Below the pieces are notes generated by a model. The model did not search any database. It saw only the letters and a list, made by a program, of their open reading frames with translations, and was not told the origin of the DNA. Of a stretch of DNA of 64,000 nucleotides, positions 41,296 through 50,100 are shown in pieces. Positions within the stretch are counted from its first letter, which is position 1; every line of letters starts with the position of its first letter. The stretch is taken from contig NZ_HE978574.1 of assembly GCF_000311845.1 (NCBI RefSeq), forward strand, positions 300,737-364,736, written 5' to 3'. The DNA is from Enorma massiliensis phI (GTDB taxonomy: Bacteria; Actinomycetota; Coriobacteriia; Coriobacteriales; Coriobacteriaceae). The position numbers and the translations under genes are program-made.

Positions 41296-42177
41296 CTACA
41301 GGTACTCAATCTGCGCGCCCTGGGTGTCGCAGGTGAGGATGTGCGTCTCGCACGTGGGGAACTGCTCGCGCAGGCGCACCTGCAAAAACTTCGCCACAAT
41401 GGTGTCGTCGGTCACTGCCATGAGCGTGGAGCCCGAACCACTGATCCAGATGGTCTTCGCCCCGCCCTCAAGGCAGGTGGCGCGGATCGCATCGTAGTCG
41501 GGAATGAGCTTGCGGCGGTACGGCTCCTGCAGGCGGTCGTCGTTGGCGGCGGCGATAAGCTCGGTGTCGCCGGTTTCGAGCCCCCGCGTGAGTCCCGCGA
41601 TGCGGCCCATCTGCCACACGGCCGTGCTGAGCGGCACCTCCTGCGGAACAACCTTGCGCGCCTCGCTTGTATGCACCTCGTAAGGCGGGATGATGGTGAT
41701 GAACCGCAGCCGTTCGCTCACGTTGTAACGAAGGCAGCGCGGCAGCTCGCCCTCGGGGGTGAACGAGCACACGGCGGCGCCAAGGAGCGCAGGCGCAACG
41801 TTATCGGGGTGCCCTTCGAGCGCGGTCGCCATGGCGACGAGCTCCTCGCGCGTCACGGTGCGGCGCGTGAGCGCAGCCGCGCCCATGATGCCCGCGACCA
41901 CGCACGTCGAGCTGGAACCAAGGCCGCGGGCAACGGGAATCTCGGTCTGGATGTCAATAGAGATGGGGAAGGGCTCCATACCCCACTGCTCAAGTGCCTG
42001 TTCAAAGGCCACGTAGACCATGTTGTCGCGGTTTTGGAACTCTTCCGGGCAGCCGGTGATCGTGAGCGTATCGGCATGGTCGAAGGTGAAGTGGGAATAG
42101 AGCGAGACCGCCATGCCGAGCGTGTCGTAGCCAATACCGAGGTTTGCGCTCGTTGCGGGAACGGTAACTTTGATCAT
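41296..42177 (-). CDS. thrB: Homoserine kinase
   Basis: 293-residue GHMP-family kinase, ATP-dependent phosphorylation of homoserine in threonine synthesis. Motif 1 PATSANLGIGYDTLG, motif 2 PVARGLGSSSTCVV (about 81-94) and motif 3 ISGSGSTLMAV are in place. Its ribosome binding site (AGAGGT) lies in the end of thrC, 6 bases upstream, so the two genes are coupled. Confidence 0.94.
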   Translation of the reverse strand: MIKVTVPATSANLGIGYDTLGMAVSLYSHFTFDHADTLTITGCPEEFQNRDNMVYVAFEQALEQWGMEPFPISIDIQTEIPVARGLGSSSTCVVAGIMGAAALTRRTVTREELVAMATALEGHPDNVAPALLGAAVCSFTPEGELPRCLRYNVSERLRFITIIPPYEVHTSEARKVVPQEVPLSTAVWQMGRIAGLTRGLETGDTELIAAANDDRLQEPYRRKLIPDYDAIRATCLEGGAKTIWISGSGSTLMAVTDDTIVAKFLQVRLREQFPTCETHILTCDTQGAQIEYL

Positions 42178-42183
42178 GCGAAA

Positions 42184-43707
42184 TTACCTCTGTCCTAATT
42201 TTGCATGGCAGGCGTGCTCGACATAGGAGGCCATGCCGTCCACATCCACCACGTCGTCGTGCAGCACGGCGGCTTGTTGCAGGGTGGCGAGCTGCATAGG
42301 CGGGGTGGTGCCGGTCGCCTTAGCCAGGACCTCCATGCAGGCGAAATCGTCCGCGGGCACGTCGAGCCCGAGCGATTCGGCCACGGCGCGCGGGAACTTG
42401 TACGGGCTCGCGGTCGAAAGCAGCACGCGGGCGCGGGCCGCGGACGCGGCGGGAACCTGCTCCAAGACGTGGTAGCCGCACGCGGTGTGCGGGTCGATCA
42501 CGTAGCGGTGGTCGCGCCAGCAGGAGCCGATGGCCGCGCGGACCTTGTCCTCATCTGCCCAGCCGCAGGCGAACACCTCTTGGATGCGGGCGAGGAGCTC
42601 GGCGGGCACCTCGTAGCGGCCCTCATGGGCAAGCTGCTCCATGAGCGAGGCCACGAGCTCGCAGTCGCCGTCGCTCAGGTAGTAGAGCATGCGCTCGAGG
42701 TTGCTGGAGATGAGGATGTCCATGCTCGGCGAGATGGTGGTGAAGAACGGGCGCTTGCGGTCGTAGACGCCGGTGGTGAGGAAGTCGTAGAGCACGTTGT
42801 TCTTATCGCTCGCCACGATGAGCTTGGCAACGGGCAGGCCCAGGAGCTTGGCGTAGTAGCCGGCGAGCACGTCGCCGAAGTTGCCCGTGGGCACGCAGAA
42901 CTCGACCTCGTCGCCCGCCTCGATGGCACCGGCGCGCAGAAGCTGCGCGTATGCGGCGAAGTAGTAGACAACCTGCGGCACTAGGCGCCCAACGTTGATG
43001 GAGTTAGCGCTGCTGAGCACCACGCCGCGCTCGGCCAGGCGCTCTGCAAGCTCGCGGTCGGCGAAGATACGCTTGACGGCGCTCTGGGCGTCGTCGAAGT
43101 TGCCGCGCACGCCGCACACCGAGACGTTATCGCCCGTTTGGGTGGTCATCTGGAGCTCCTGAACGCGGCTCACCTTGCCCTCGGGGTAGAAGACGGTGAT
43201 GCCTGTGCCGGGAGCGTCCGCAAAACCGGCGAGCGCGGCCTTGCCCGTGTCGCCCGAGGTGGCGGTTACGATCATGATGCTCTCTGCCGGAGTATCCGAG
43301 GCACTTCCCGTCCGCGCCATGAGGCGCGGCAGCATCTGCAAGGCCACGTCCTTGAAGGCGCTCGTGGGGCCGTGGAAGAGCTCAAGCACGAAGGGCTGGC
43401 CGTCCTCTTCGGCCTCATGGCCAACAAGGGGCACGAGGGGGGTGACTTCGGCCGAGGCGAAGGTGCCATCGTACGCTTCATGCACGCACGCGGCGATTTC
43501 ATCCGCTGTGTAATCAGGTAGTAACAATTGGAGCACCGAGTTCGCAATGTCTGCATAGGACTGCTCGGTAAGGCCTGTTACGTCGAGTTTTTCCGAACCG
43601 AGCGCGTCCGAGACGAAAAGCCCGCCGTCTGGTGCGATTCCTGTGCGAATCGCTTCCTTAGCTGTGCACGACACCGCACGTGAACGTGTACTATGATACG
43701 AATTCAT
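42184..43707 (-). CDS. thrC: Threonine synthase
   Basis: 507-residue PLP enzyme that converts O-phosphohomoserine to threonine. The PLP lysine is Lys119 in FHGPTSAFKDVALQ. The N-terminal SRAVSCTAKEAIRTGIAPDG and VPTGNFGDVLAGYYAK are typical of the long threonine synthase type. ATG after GGAG. Divergent from lysC across a 96-base shared promoter region, so the aspartate-family genes are probably regulated together. Confidence 0.94.
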   Translation of the reverse strand: MNSYHSTRSRAVSCTAKEAIRTGIAPDGGLFVSDALGSEKLDVTGLTEQSYADIANSVLQLLLPDYTADEIAACVHEAYDGTFASAEVTPLVPLVGHEAEEDGQPFVLELFHGPTSAFKDVALQMLPRLMARTGSASDTPAESIMIVTATSGDTGKAALAGFADAPGTGITVFYPEGKVSRVQELQMTTQTGDNVSVCGVRGNFDDAQSAVKRIFADRELAERLAERGVVLSSANSINVGRLVPQVVYYFAAYAQLLRAGAIEAGDEVEFCVPTGNFGDVLAGYYAKLLGLPVAKLIVASDKNNVLYDFLTTGVYDRKRPFFTTISPSMDILISSNLERMLYYLSDGDCELVASLMEQLAHEGRYEVPAELLARIQEVFACGWADEDKVRAAIGSCWRDHRYVIDPHTACGYHVLEQVPAASAARARVLLSTASPYKFPRAVAESLGLDVPADDFACMEVLAKATGTTPPMQLATLQQAAVLHDDVVDVDGMASYVEHACHAKLGQR

Positions 43708-43803
43708 GTGAAGCTCCTCGTAGGCCCCGGTGTTAGCAATACGCTCATGGTATCAGAGCGCATATGCGTCCGGTGGCTGGGTCAGAAAGGTAACCTCTTC
43801 GTT

Positions 43804-45198
43804 ATGATTAAGATTGCCAAGTTCGGAGGCTCGTCGGTAGCCGACGCCAAGCATTTCCGCCAGATCAAGAAGATCGTCGACGCCGATCCTTCCCGCCGTT
43901 TCGTGGTGGTTTCCGCTTGCGGGCGCCGCTACAAGTCCGATGCCAAGGTCACCGACCTGCTGTATCTTGTGGCCGCGCACGTGCGCTACCACGTGTCGTG
44001 CGACGATCTGCTCGAAGACATCGGCAAGCGCTATTTCGATATCGCCGAAGAGCTGGGGCTCAACTATCCCATTCACGAGGAATTTGCGGCCTTTGCCGAG
44101 CGGGCTCGTGCCGGGGAGCTTACGACTGAGGAGCTCGTGAGCCGCGGCGAGTACTTTACCGCCCAGCTGATGGCCGAATACCTGGGCCTGCCGTTCCTCG
44201 ACGCCGCCGACGTCGTTGCCTTCCACCACGACGGCTCGCTTTCCATGACCCGCACGCACGCGCTCATCCAGGAACGGGGCATTCCGGGCGGCTTCGTGAT
44301 GCCGGGCTTCTACGGCGCCACGCGTGAGGGGCAGATCAAGCTGCTCGATCGCGGTGGCGGCGATATCTCGGGCTCGATTCTTGCCAAGTGCCTGGATGCC
44401 GATCTGTATGAGAACTGGACCGATGTCTCCGGCTTTCTCTCCGCCGACCCGCGCATCGTCGAGCATCCCCAGCCCATCGGCCGCATCACGTACCAGGAGA
44501 TGCGCGAGCTTTCGTACATGGGTGCGAGCGTCCTGCACGAGGAGGCCGTATTCCCCGTCATGGAGGCGGGCATTCCCATCGCGGTGAAGAACACCAACCG
44601 CCCGCTCGACCCCGGAACGATCATCTCCGACCGCGAGGACTTCGTTTCCGACGAGCCCATCATCACGGGTGTAACGGGCAAGCGGAACTTTGTAGCGGTG
44701 CACATCTTCAAGGACCACATGTCCAACGAGGTCGGCTATCTGCGCCGCGTGCTCTCGATCTTCGAGCGCTATCGCGTGTCGATCGAGCACATTCCCTCGG
44801 GCATCGATTCGTTTGCCGTGGTGGTGCAGGGCTCGGATGTGAAGGACTCGCTCTGGTCGATCGTGGCCGACATCAAGACCGAGGCCACGCCCGATAGCAT
44901 CAAGGTCGTGGACAACCTCGCACTCATCTCCACGGTGGGCCGCAACATGATTGGCCGTCCGGGTGTGTCGGGCAGCCTGTTTGCGGCGCTTGGCCAGGAG
45001 GGAATCTCCATCCGCATGATCGCGCAGGGCTCCGACGAGATCAACATCATCGTGGGCGTGCGCGACGACGATTTCGAGCGGGCCATTCGCGCTATTTACC
45101 GGGCGTTTTCCGATGGCGACCACCTGCTGGAGCTCTCGGACCTCAAGCGGGCCGAGGAAGAGGCCCGCGCCGAGGCGGCGGTGCTCGCGAATCGCTAG
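43804..45198 (+). CDS. lysC: Aspartate kinase
   Basis: 464-residue first enzyme of the lysine/threonine/methionine pathway. N-terminal kinase signature IAKFGGSSVAD, the region GRGGSD-equivalent LLDRGGGDISGSI, and two C-terminal ACT domains (from about 320 and 395: VGYLRRVLSIFERYRVSIEH, GRPGVSGSLFAALGQEGISI). The ATG at 43804 has AAAGG upstream at a longer-than-usual distance. ACT domains suggest feedback inhibition. Monofunctional: no homoserine dehydrogenase domain is attached. Confidence 0.93.
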   Translation: MIKIAKFGGSSVADAKHFRQIKKIVDADPSRRFVVVSACGRRYKSDAKVTDLLYLVAAHVRYHVSCDDLLEDIGKRYFDIAEELGLNYPIHEEFAAFAERARAGELTTEELVSRGEYFTAQLMAEYLGLPFLDAADVVAFHHDGSLSMTRTHALIQERGIPGGFVMPGFYGATREGQIKLLDRGGGDISGSILAKCLDADLYENWTDVSGFLSADPRIVEHPQPIGRITYQEMRELSYMGASVLHEEAVFPVMEAGIPIAVKNTNRPLDPGTIISDREDFVSDEPIITGVTGKRNFVAVHIFKDHMSNEVGYLRRVLSIFERYRVSIEHIPSGIDSFAVVVQGSDVKDSLWSIVADIKTEATPDSIKVVDNLALISTVGRNMIGRPGVSGSLFAALGQEGISIRMIAQGSDEINIIVGVRDDDFERAIRAIYRAFSDGDHLLELSDLKRAEEEARAEAAVLANR

Positions 45199-45627
45199 GC
45201 CCGGGCGCTGCATGGGGCGCGGGCGTTTGCGACCCACCTGTTCCGGAATCCTCACGAGTTGGTGCTACCCAGCCGGGCTGGATGTTCTCGAAGCGGAGAG
45301 CCCGGCCCGGCTGGATGCTTTTTTTGGCAGGCAACGCGCAGAATCGTTCACAAACGTGCCGAATATCGTTCGCAAACGTGACGAGTGTGGTCGACTCGCC
45401 ACACTCAGCACGTTTGTGAACGGTTTATGGACAGAGAGCAGGCTGCCGCGCTCGTTCTCTGGATTTTTCTCTCGCGAGTACCTGTGCTTGTTTTCTAAAT
45501 GGAAACATGGGCACGGTACACTCGCTTAACTGGACAAACGCAGCGGCGAAACATAGCGGCAAAACATGGCACCGCGAGCCTGCGCAGGGCGCGCGAGCTG
45601 CTGGCGCGGGCACAACGGGAGGAACTC
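45199..45627. other. Gap between lysC and asd with a terminator-like run and inverted repeat H
   Basis: Near 45270-45327 two copies of a (G)CCGGGCTGGATG word occur, the second followed by CTTTTTTT, which may terminate lysC. Repeat H follows at 45345-45422. No gene is seen. asd therefore seems to have its own promoter. Confidence 0.5.
45345..45422. repeat. Nested inverted repeat H (78 bp)
   Basis: Outer arms CGTTCACAAACGTGC (45345-45359) and GCACGTTTGTGAACG (45408-45422) are perfect. Inside, GAGTGTGG and CCACACTC form a second hairpin, and a variant CGTTCGCAAACGTG is repeated directly. It lies between lysC and asd. Confidence 0.85.
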
Positions 45628-46653
45628 ATGAAGCAGTACACGATCGCCATCTTGGGTGCGACGGGCGCGGTGGGCACGCAGATGCTCCAGTGCCTCGACG
45701 AGCAGGAGATTCCTGTTGGCGAGTTGCGTCTGCTGGCAAGTGCGCGCAGCGCGGGCAAGACGGTGGAGTTCCGTGGGGCAACCGTCACCATCCAAGAGGC
45801 GTGCCCCGAGGCGTTCGAGGGCTGCGACTTCGTGCTCGGCGCGGCGGACGACGCCATTGCCAAAGAGCTGCTGCCCGAGGCCGTGAAGGCCGGTGCTGTG
45901 GTGGTGGATAACAGCCATGCCTTCCGCATGGACCCCGAGGTGCCGCTCGTGGTGCCCGAGATCAACGGCGCCGATGTTGCCTGGCACAAGGGCATCATCG
46001 CAAATCCCAACTGCGCGACCATCATCGGGCTCGTGCCCACGTGGCCGCTTCACCAGCTCGCGGGCGTGACGCGCATGGTCGTGTCGACGTACCAGGCTGC
46101 GAGCGGCGCCGGTGCTCCCGGCATGGCGGAGCTCGAGGCGCAGATGGCGGCGCTTGGCCGCGGGGAAGAGCTGCCCGAGCCCCGCGCGTTCGCGGCGCAG
46201 CTGGTGAGCAACCTCATTCCGCAGATTGGCGGTTTCAAGGAAGAAGGCTACACCTCGGAGGAGATGAAGCTCCAGAACGAGGGTCGAAAGATCATGCACC
46301 TGCCGGAGCTCCGCGTGAACTGCACCTGCGTTCGCGTGCCGGTGCTGCGCTCGCATTCCGAGAGCATCACGCTTGAATTCGAGCGCGATATCACGCTCGA
46401 GGAGGCGCGCGAGGCGCTTGCCGCCGCACCGGGTGTGAAGCTCGTGGACGACCGCGAGGCCGAGAACGCGCACGACCGCTTCCCCATGCCCATCGATACC
46501 TCTGACCAGGACCTTATCTGGGTGGGCCGTGTGCGCCGCGATATCTCGAACCCCGAGCCCAACCGCGGTATCACCTTCTGGTGCTGCGGCGATCAGATTC
46601 GCAAGGGCGCCGCGACCAACGCCGTGCAGATCCTGAGGCTCCTGATCGGCTAG
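45628..46653 (+). CDS. asd: Aspartate-semialdehyde dehydrogenase
   Basis: 341-residue NADPH-dependent enzyme following aspartate kinase. N-terminal Rossmann motif AILGATGAVGTQML, active-site Cys129 in ANPNCATIIGL, and the substrate region STYQAASGAGAPGMAEL. ATG after GGGAGG. Supplies aspartate semialdehyde for homoserine/threonine (thrB, thrC nearby) and for lysine and diaminopimelate. Confidence 0.94.
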   Translation: MKQYTIAILGATGAVGTQMLQCLDEQEIPVGELRLLASARSAGKTVEFRGATVTIQEACPEAFEGCDFVLGAADDAIAKELLPEAVKAGAVVVDNSHAFRMDPEVPLVVPEINGADVAWHKGIIANPNCATIIGLVPTWPLHQLAGVTRMVVSTYQAASGAGAPGMAELEAQMAALGRGEELPEPRAFAAQLVSNLIPQIGGFKEEGYTSEEMKLQNEGRKIMHLPELRVNCTCVRVPVLRSHSESITLEFERDITLEEAREALAAAPGVKLVDDREAENAHDRFPMPIDTSDQDLIWVGRVRRDISNPEPNRGITFWCCGDQIRKGAATNAVQILRLLIG

Positions 46654-46723
46654 CTGCATGAAGGCCGTCCGAACGCCTGCTGGGACGTCGGTATGCCCCC
46701 GCGCTCGGTGTAGGGCGAATGCC

Positions 46724-46857
46724 TTTTCAACTTTTGGGCACTTCAACGAGGGCGGGCCGAGTATCCGCGATAGATGGTGCCCGTCTACCTGCGGAAACGA
46801 TATCGCCATATGCTCCTATATACGGGAGGCCGCGCTGGAAGTGCCCAAAAGTTGAAA
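46724..46857. repeat. Long inverted repeat, family C copy 2 (134 bp)
   Basis: The arms begin TTTTCAACTTTTGGGCACTTC (outer CAACTTTTGGGCACTTC) and close with GTGCCCAAAAGTTGAAA; at least 20 bases pair. The ends match copy 1 at 17873-18005 but the interior is unrelated. It lies after asd, convergent with the large exporter permease. Confidence 0.85.
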
Positions 46858-46934
46858 GGCTCCGCGGGGCGCCCCTTTCCTGCGGCGCGATGAGCTGCTA
46901 TCCCGGTGCCCCGCAGCCGCTCTGAGGCAGCTGT

Positions 46935-47031
46935 GAGACAACTGTGCCGGGTCAAACTGTCTCAGAGTGAGACGACTGTGCCGGGTCAAACTGTCTCAGA
47001 GTGAGACAACTGTGCCAGGTCAAACTGTCTC
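46935..47031. repeat. Family D tandem array: three 29-bp units at a 34-bp period
   Basis: Units start at 46935, 46969 and 47003. Each begins GAGACAACTGTGCC (or GAGACGAC) and ends AAACTGTCTC, separated by AGAGT. Outer GAGACA/TGTCTC halves are inverted repeats. It matches the inverted pair at 21222-21295. It is located 83 bases from the permease stop. Confidence 0.88.
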
Positions 47032-47113
47032 AGAGGCTATCGTGTGTTGTATGAAGGAGCGGCCCGTATGCCGGCTCGTACCCCGCGCCGTTGCCCAGCA
47101 CACCTTACTCCGC

Positions 47114-50100
47114 TTACTCCGGGCTCTTGAGCGCCTCGACCATATCGATGCGGGCGAGCATGCGGTTGGTGATGAGGCTTACGGCGAGCGCGAACACGAT
47201 GGAGAACGCCGCTGCGAGCGCGTAGCACCACGGGTCCACCACCACGTCAAAGAAGATCGACGGCATCTTGAGGATGTACGTGAAGCTCTCGGAAAGCGCC
47301 CAACCGGCGGGCAGGCCAACCAGGATGCCGAGGCTTGTGAGCACAAGCGTCTCTTTGTTGATGTACGTGCGCACCTCGCCCGCCCGGAAGCCGAGCACCT
47401 TGATGGTGGCAATCTCACGCTCGCGCTCGCCGATGTTCACCGTGGAGAGGGTGAACAGAACTACGAAGGCGAGACCGGCTGCCAGACCGATGACAACGTA
47501 AACGACCACGTTGATCAGCGTGAAGCTCTGCTCGAATTGCTCGCGCATCTTGGCCACGCTCGTGATGCTCAGGAAGATGTCATCACCCTCGAGTTCGTCG
47601 GCGAACGCGCGCTGCTCGGTGTCGCCGCCGGTAAGGTGCGCGAAGAAACCGTTGAACTCGAGCGTACCGAAGAGCTCCTCATAGGCGTCTTCGGTCATAT
47701 AGATGGCATTACCCAGGTAATTGCGGGTGATGGACTCGACCGTTACCTCGGCCTTGTTGAGGGCGCTCGTGGTGATGCTCGCTGTGTCGCCCGCGCTTAG
47801 GCCGAGCACCGTCGCAGCGTTGTTGGTTATAACAACGCCAGTGTCGTCGAGGCTGATGGGGCCGCCCTCAAGCGTTTGCAGCGACACGTAATCGCTGATT
47901 TGCATGCCGCTTGGGATGATGTAGAGCTGCATGCTCTCCTTGCCGCCTTCGTACTCGACGGTGATGGTGTCTACGCCAATGGCTTCGAGGTCCGTGACCT
48001 CATCCGCGCCTTCGAGCACGTTGCGCGCCGCCTCGAAGTCGTCGGCCGAGGTGACCGCCATGAGGTCGTAGCGGTAGATTTGCTCGTACTGGCGCGGTGC
48101 AAGCGACTCGACGGTGTTCTTAATCGAGAAGCCGCAGATGAGGAGCGCCGTACAGCCCATGATGCCGAAGATGGTCATGGCGAGGCGCTTCTTATAGCGG
48201 AAGAGGTTGCGCGCGGTCACTTTGTTGAGGAACCCGAGGCGCCGCCAAAGCGGGCGGATATGCTCGAGGAAAATGCGCGATCCCGCTCGCGGCGCGCGTG
48301 GGCGCATGAGCGACGCGGGCGATTCGGTGAGGTCCTTGCGGCAGGTGATGAACGTCGCCCCCGCGATGCCTGCCACGAACGCCACGATGCCAAGGACGGC
48401 GTAGAACAGGTCGAAGTGCAGGCTGAAGAGGGGCAGCAGGTACATGGCCTGGAAGATATAGAACAGCACGTAGGGGATGACCACAAACCCAGCGATATCG
48501 CCGATGATGCCGCCGATGAGCGCCGCGGAACCCGTATAGATGAGGTACTTGGAGAGGATGCGCGCGTTCGAGTAGCCGAGCGCCTTGTAGAGGCCAACGA
48601 GCCCGCGCTCCTCTTCTACCATGCGCGTCGCCGTGGTGAGGCTCACAAGAATGGCTACAACGAAGAAGATGACCGGGATGATGCGGGCAATGGCCTCGAT
48701 GGATGATGCATCGGAATCGACGCTCGAGAAGCTGCCGAGGGCGCTGCGGTCCTGCACGTACCAGGTGGCGCTCTCGACCTCATCTACTTGCGCGCGGGCG
48801 TCGGCGATCTGCTGCAGGGCATCGGCGCGCTCTGTCTCAAAGGTGGCACGGCCCTCGTCAAGCTCGGCTTGGGCGTCGGCAAGCTGGGACAGGCCTTCGT
48901 CGATGGTCTGCTGAGCGTCGGCAAGCTGGGCGAGTGCTGAGGCACGTTGTGTGGCGAGCTCCGATTGCGCAGCATCGAGGAGCCCGAGACCGCTTTGCGC
49001 GGTGGCGAGGCCGGCGCGGGCGTCGCGCTCGGCTGCATCGAGCGCTTTGAGCCCGGCATTGATCTGGGCTCGGGCCCCCTCGAGGCCTCCGTCGATTTGT
49101 GCGATCGCCGCGTTGACTTGGGCGAGGCCGGAGGCAGCTTGGCCCATGCCCTGAGCGAGCTGGGCGACTGTGCTCTCTTCGCCCCCGGCGGTGAGTTGCT
49201 GCAGTTGCTCTTGCGCCTGCTCAAGCTGCGCAATCACGCTCGGTAGGTCGTCGTAGTGAATGGTTATGTCGCCATAGGAAAGCACGAGCGCTTCGGTGAT
49301 CGCCACGCGTTCCTGCGTGATCGTAGTTTGTTCGTTGGCGAGTGTCTCCTGCTCGGCGCTGAGCGTTTGCTGCTCTTCTTGCAGGGTAGTCTGCTCGTCG
49401 AGTAGCTCGGTGCGCTGGGCGTCGCCATCGGGGGGTGATGCTAGTTCGGCTTCAATTTGGGCGAGGCGCTCATCGATAGCCGCTTGGCGGTCGGAGATCT
49501 CGCCGGCGCGTGCCGCAATCTCTTGTAGGCGCTCATCGATCTCGGTGCGGCGTACAAGCTCGGGCGCGTACTGGGCCTCCATAATTTGCTGGCCGAGTCG
49601 TGCAAGACTGAGCAGTTGCGAGACCTCGCTAGCGTAGGCGTCGACGGCATTGATGAAGGCCTGCTCCTCGGCAACGGGCTCTTCCGTTCCTGTCCAGGAG
49701 GAGAGCGTGTTCCAGGTCGCGGCCAGCTCGGCGCTGGCGGCGATTTGGTCGTTGCTGAGCCTGCTCACGAGCTCGTCGCCTCGCTGCTTGGCTTCGGCCG
49801 CGCCTGCTTCTGCTTGATATTTCGTGTCTGCAAGCGCATCGAGGCTGTCGAGCTGCCCGTTCAACTCGCTGCGCGTCTGGTCGATCGTCGCCAAGCCTTC
49901 GCGTGCTTGCTCGATGCCGTCAAGCGCTGCTGCGCGCTGCTCATCGATGGTTGCCTGGGCGTCGTTCAGCTCGCTAAGGGCGTTGGCACGCTGCGTGTCG
50001 AGTTCCTGTTGCCCGGCGAGCGCATCGGCGAGGCTCTCGTCAATCGTTGCCTGCCCATCGATGAGCTCCCGCTCGGCATCGGCAAGCTGCTGGCGAGCGT

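Noticed and set aside
43708-43803. A lysine riboswitch or T-box before lysC or thrC
   Set aside because: The shared divergent region is only 96 bases and shows no long structured leader.
46935-47031. CRISPR array suggested by three regularly spaced near-identical repeats
   Set aside because: The spacing sequence is only five bases and identical, so there are no spacers, and no cas gene is in the window.
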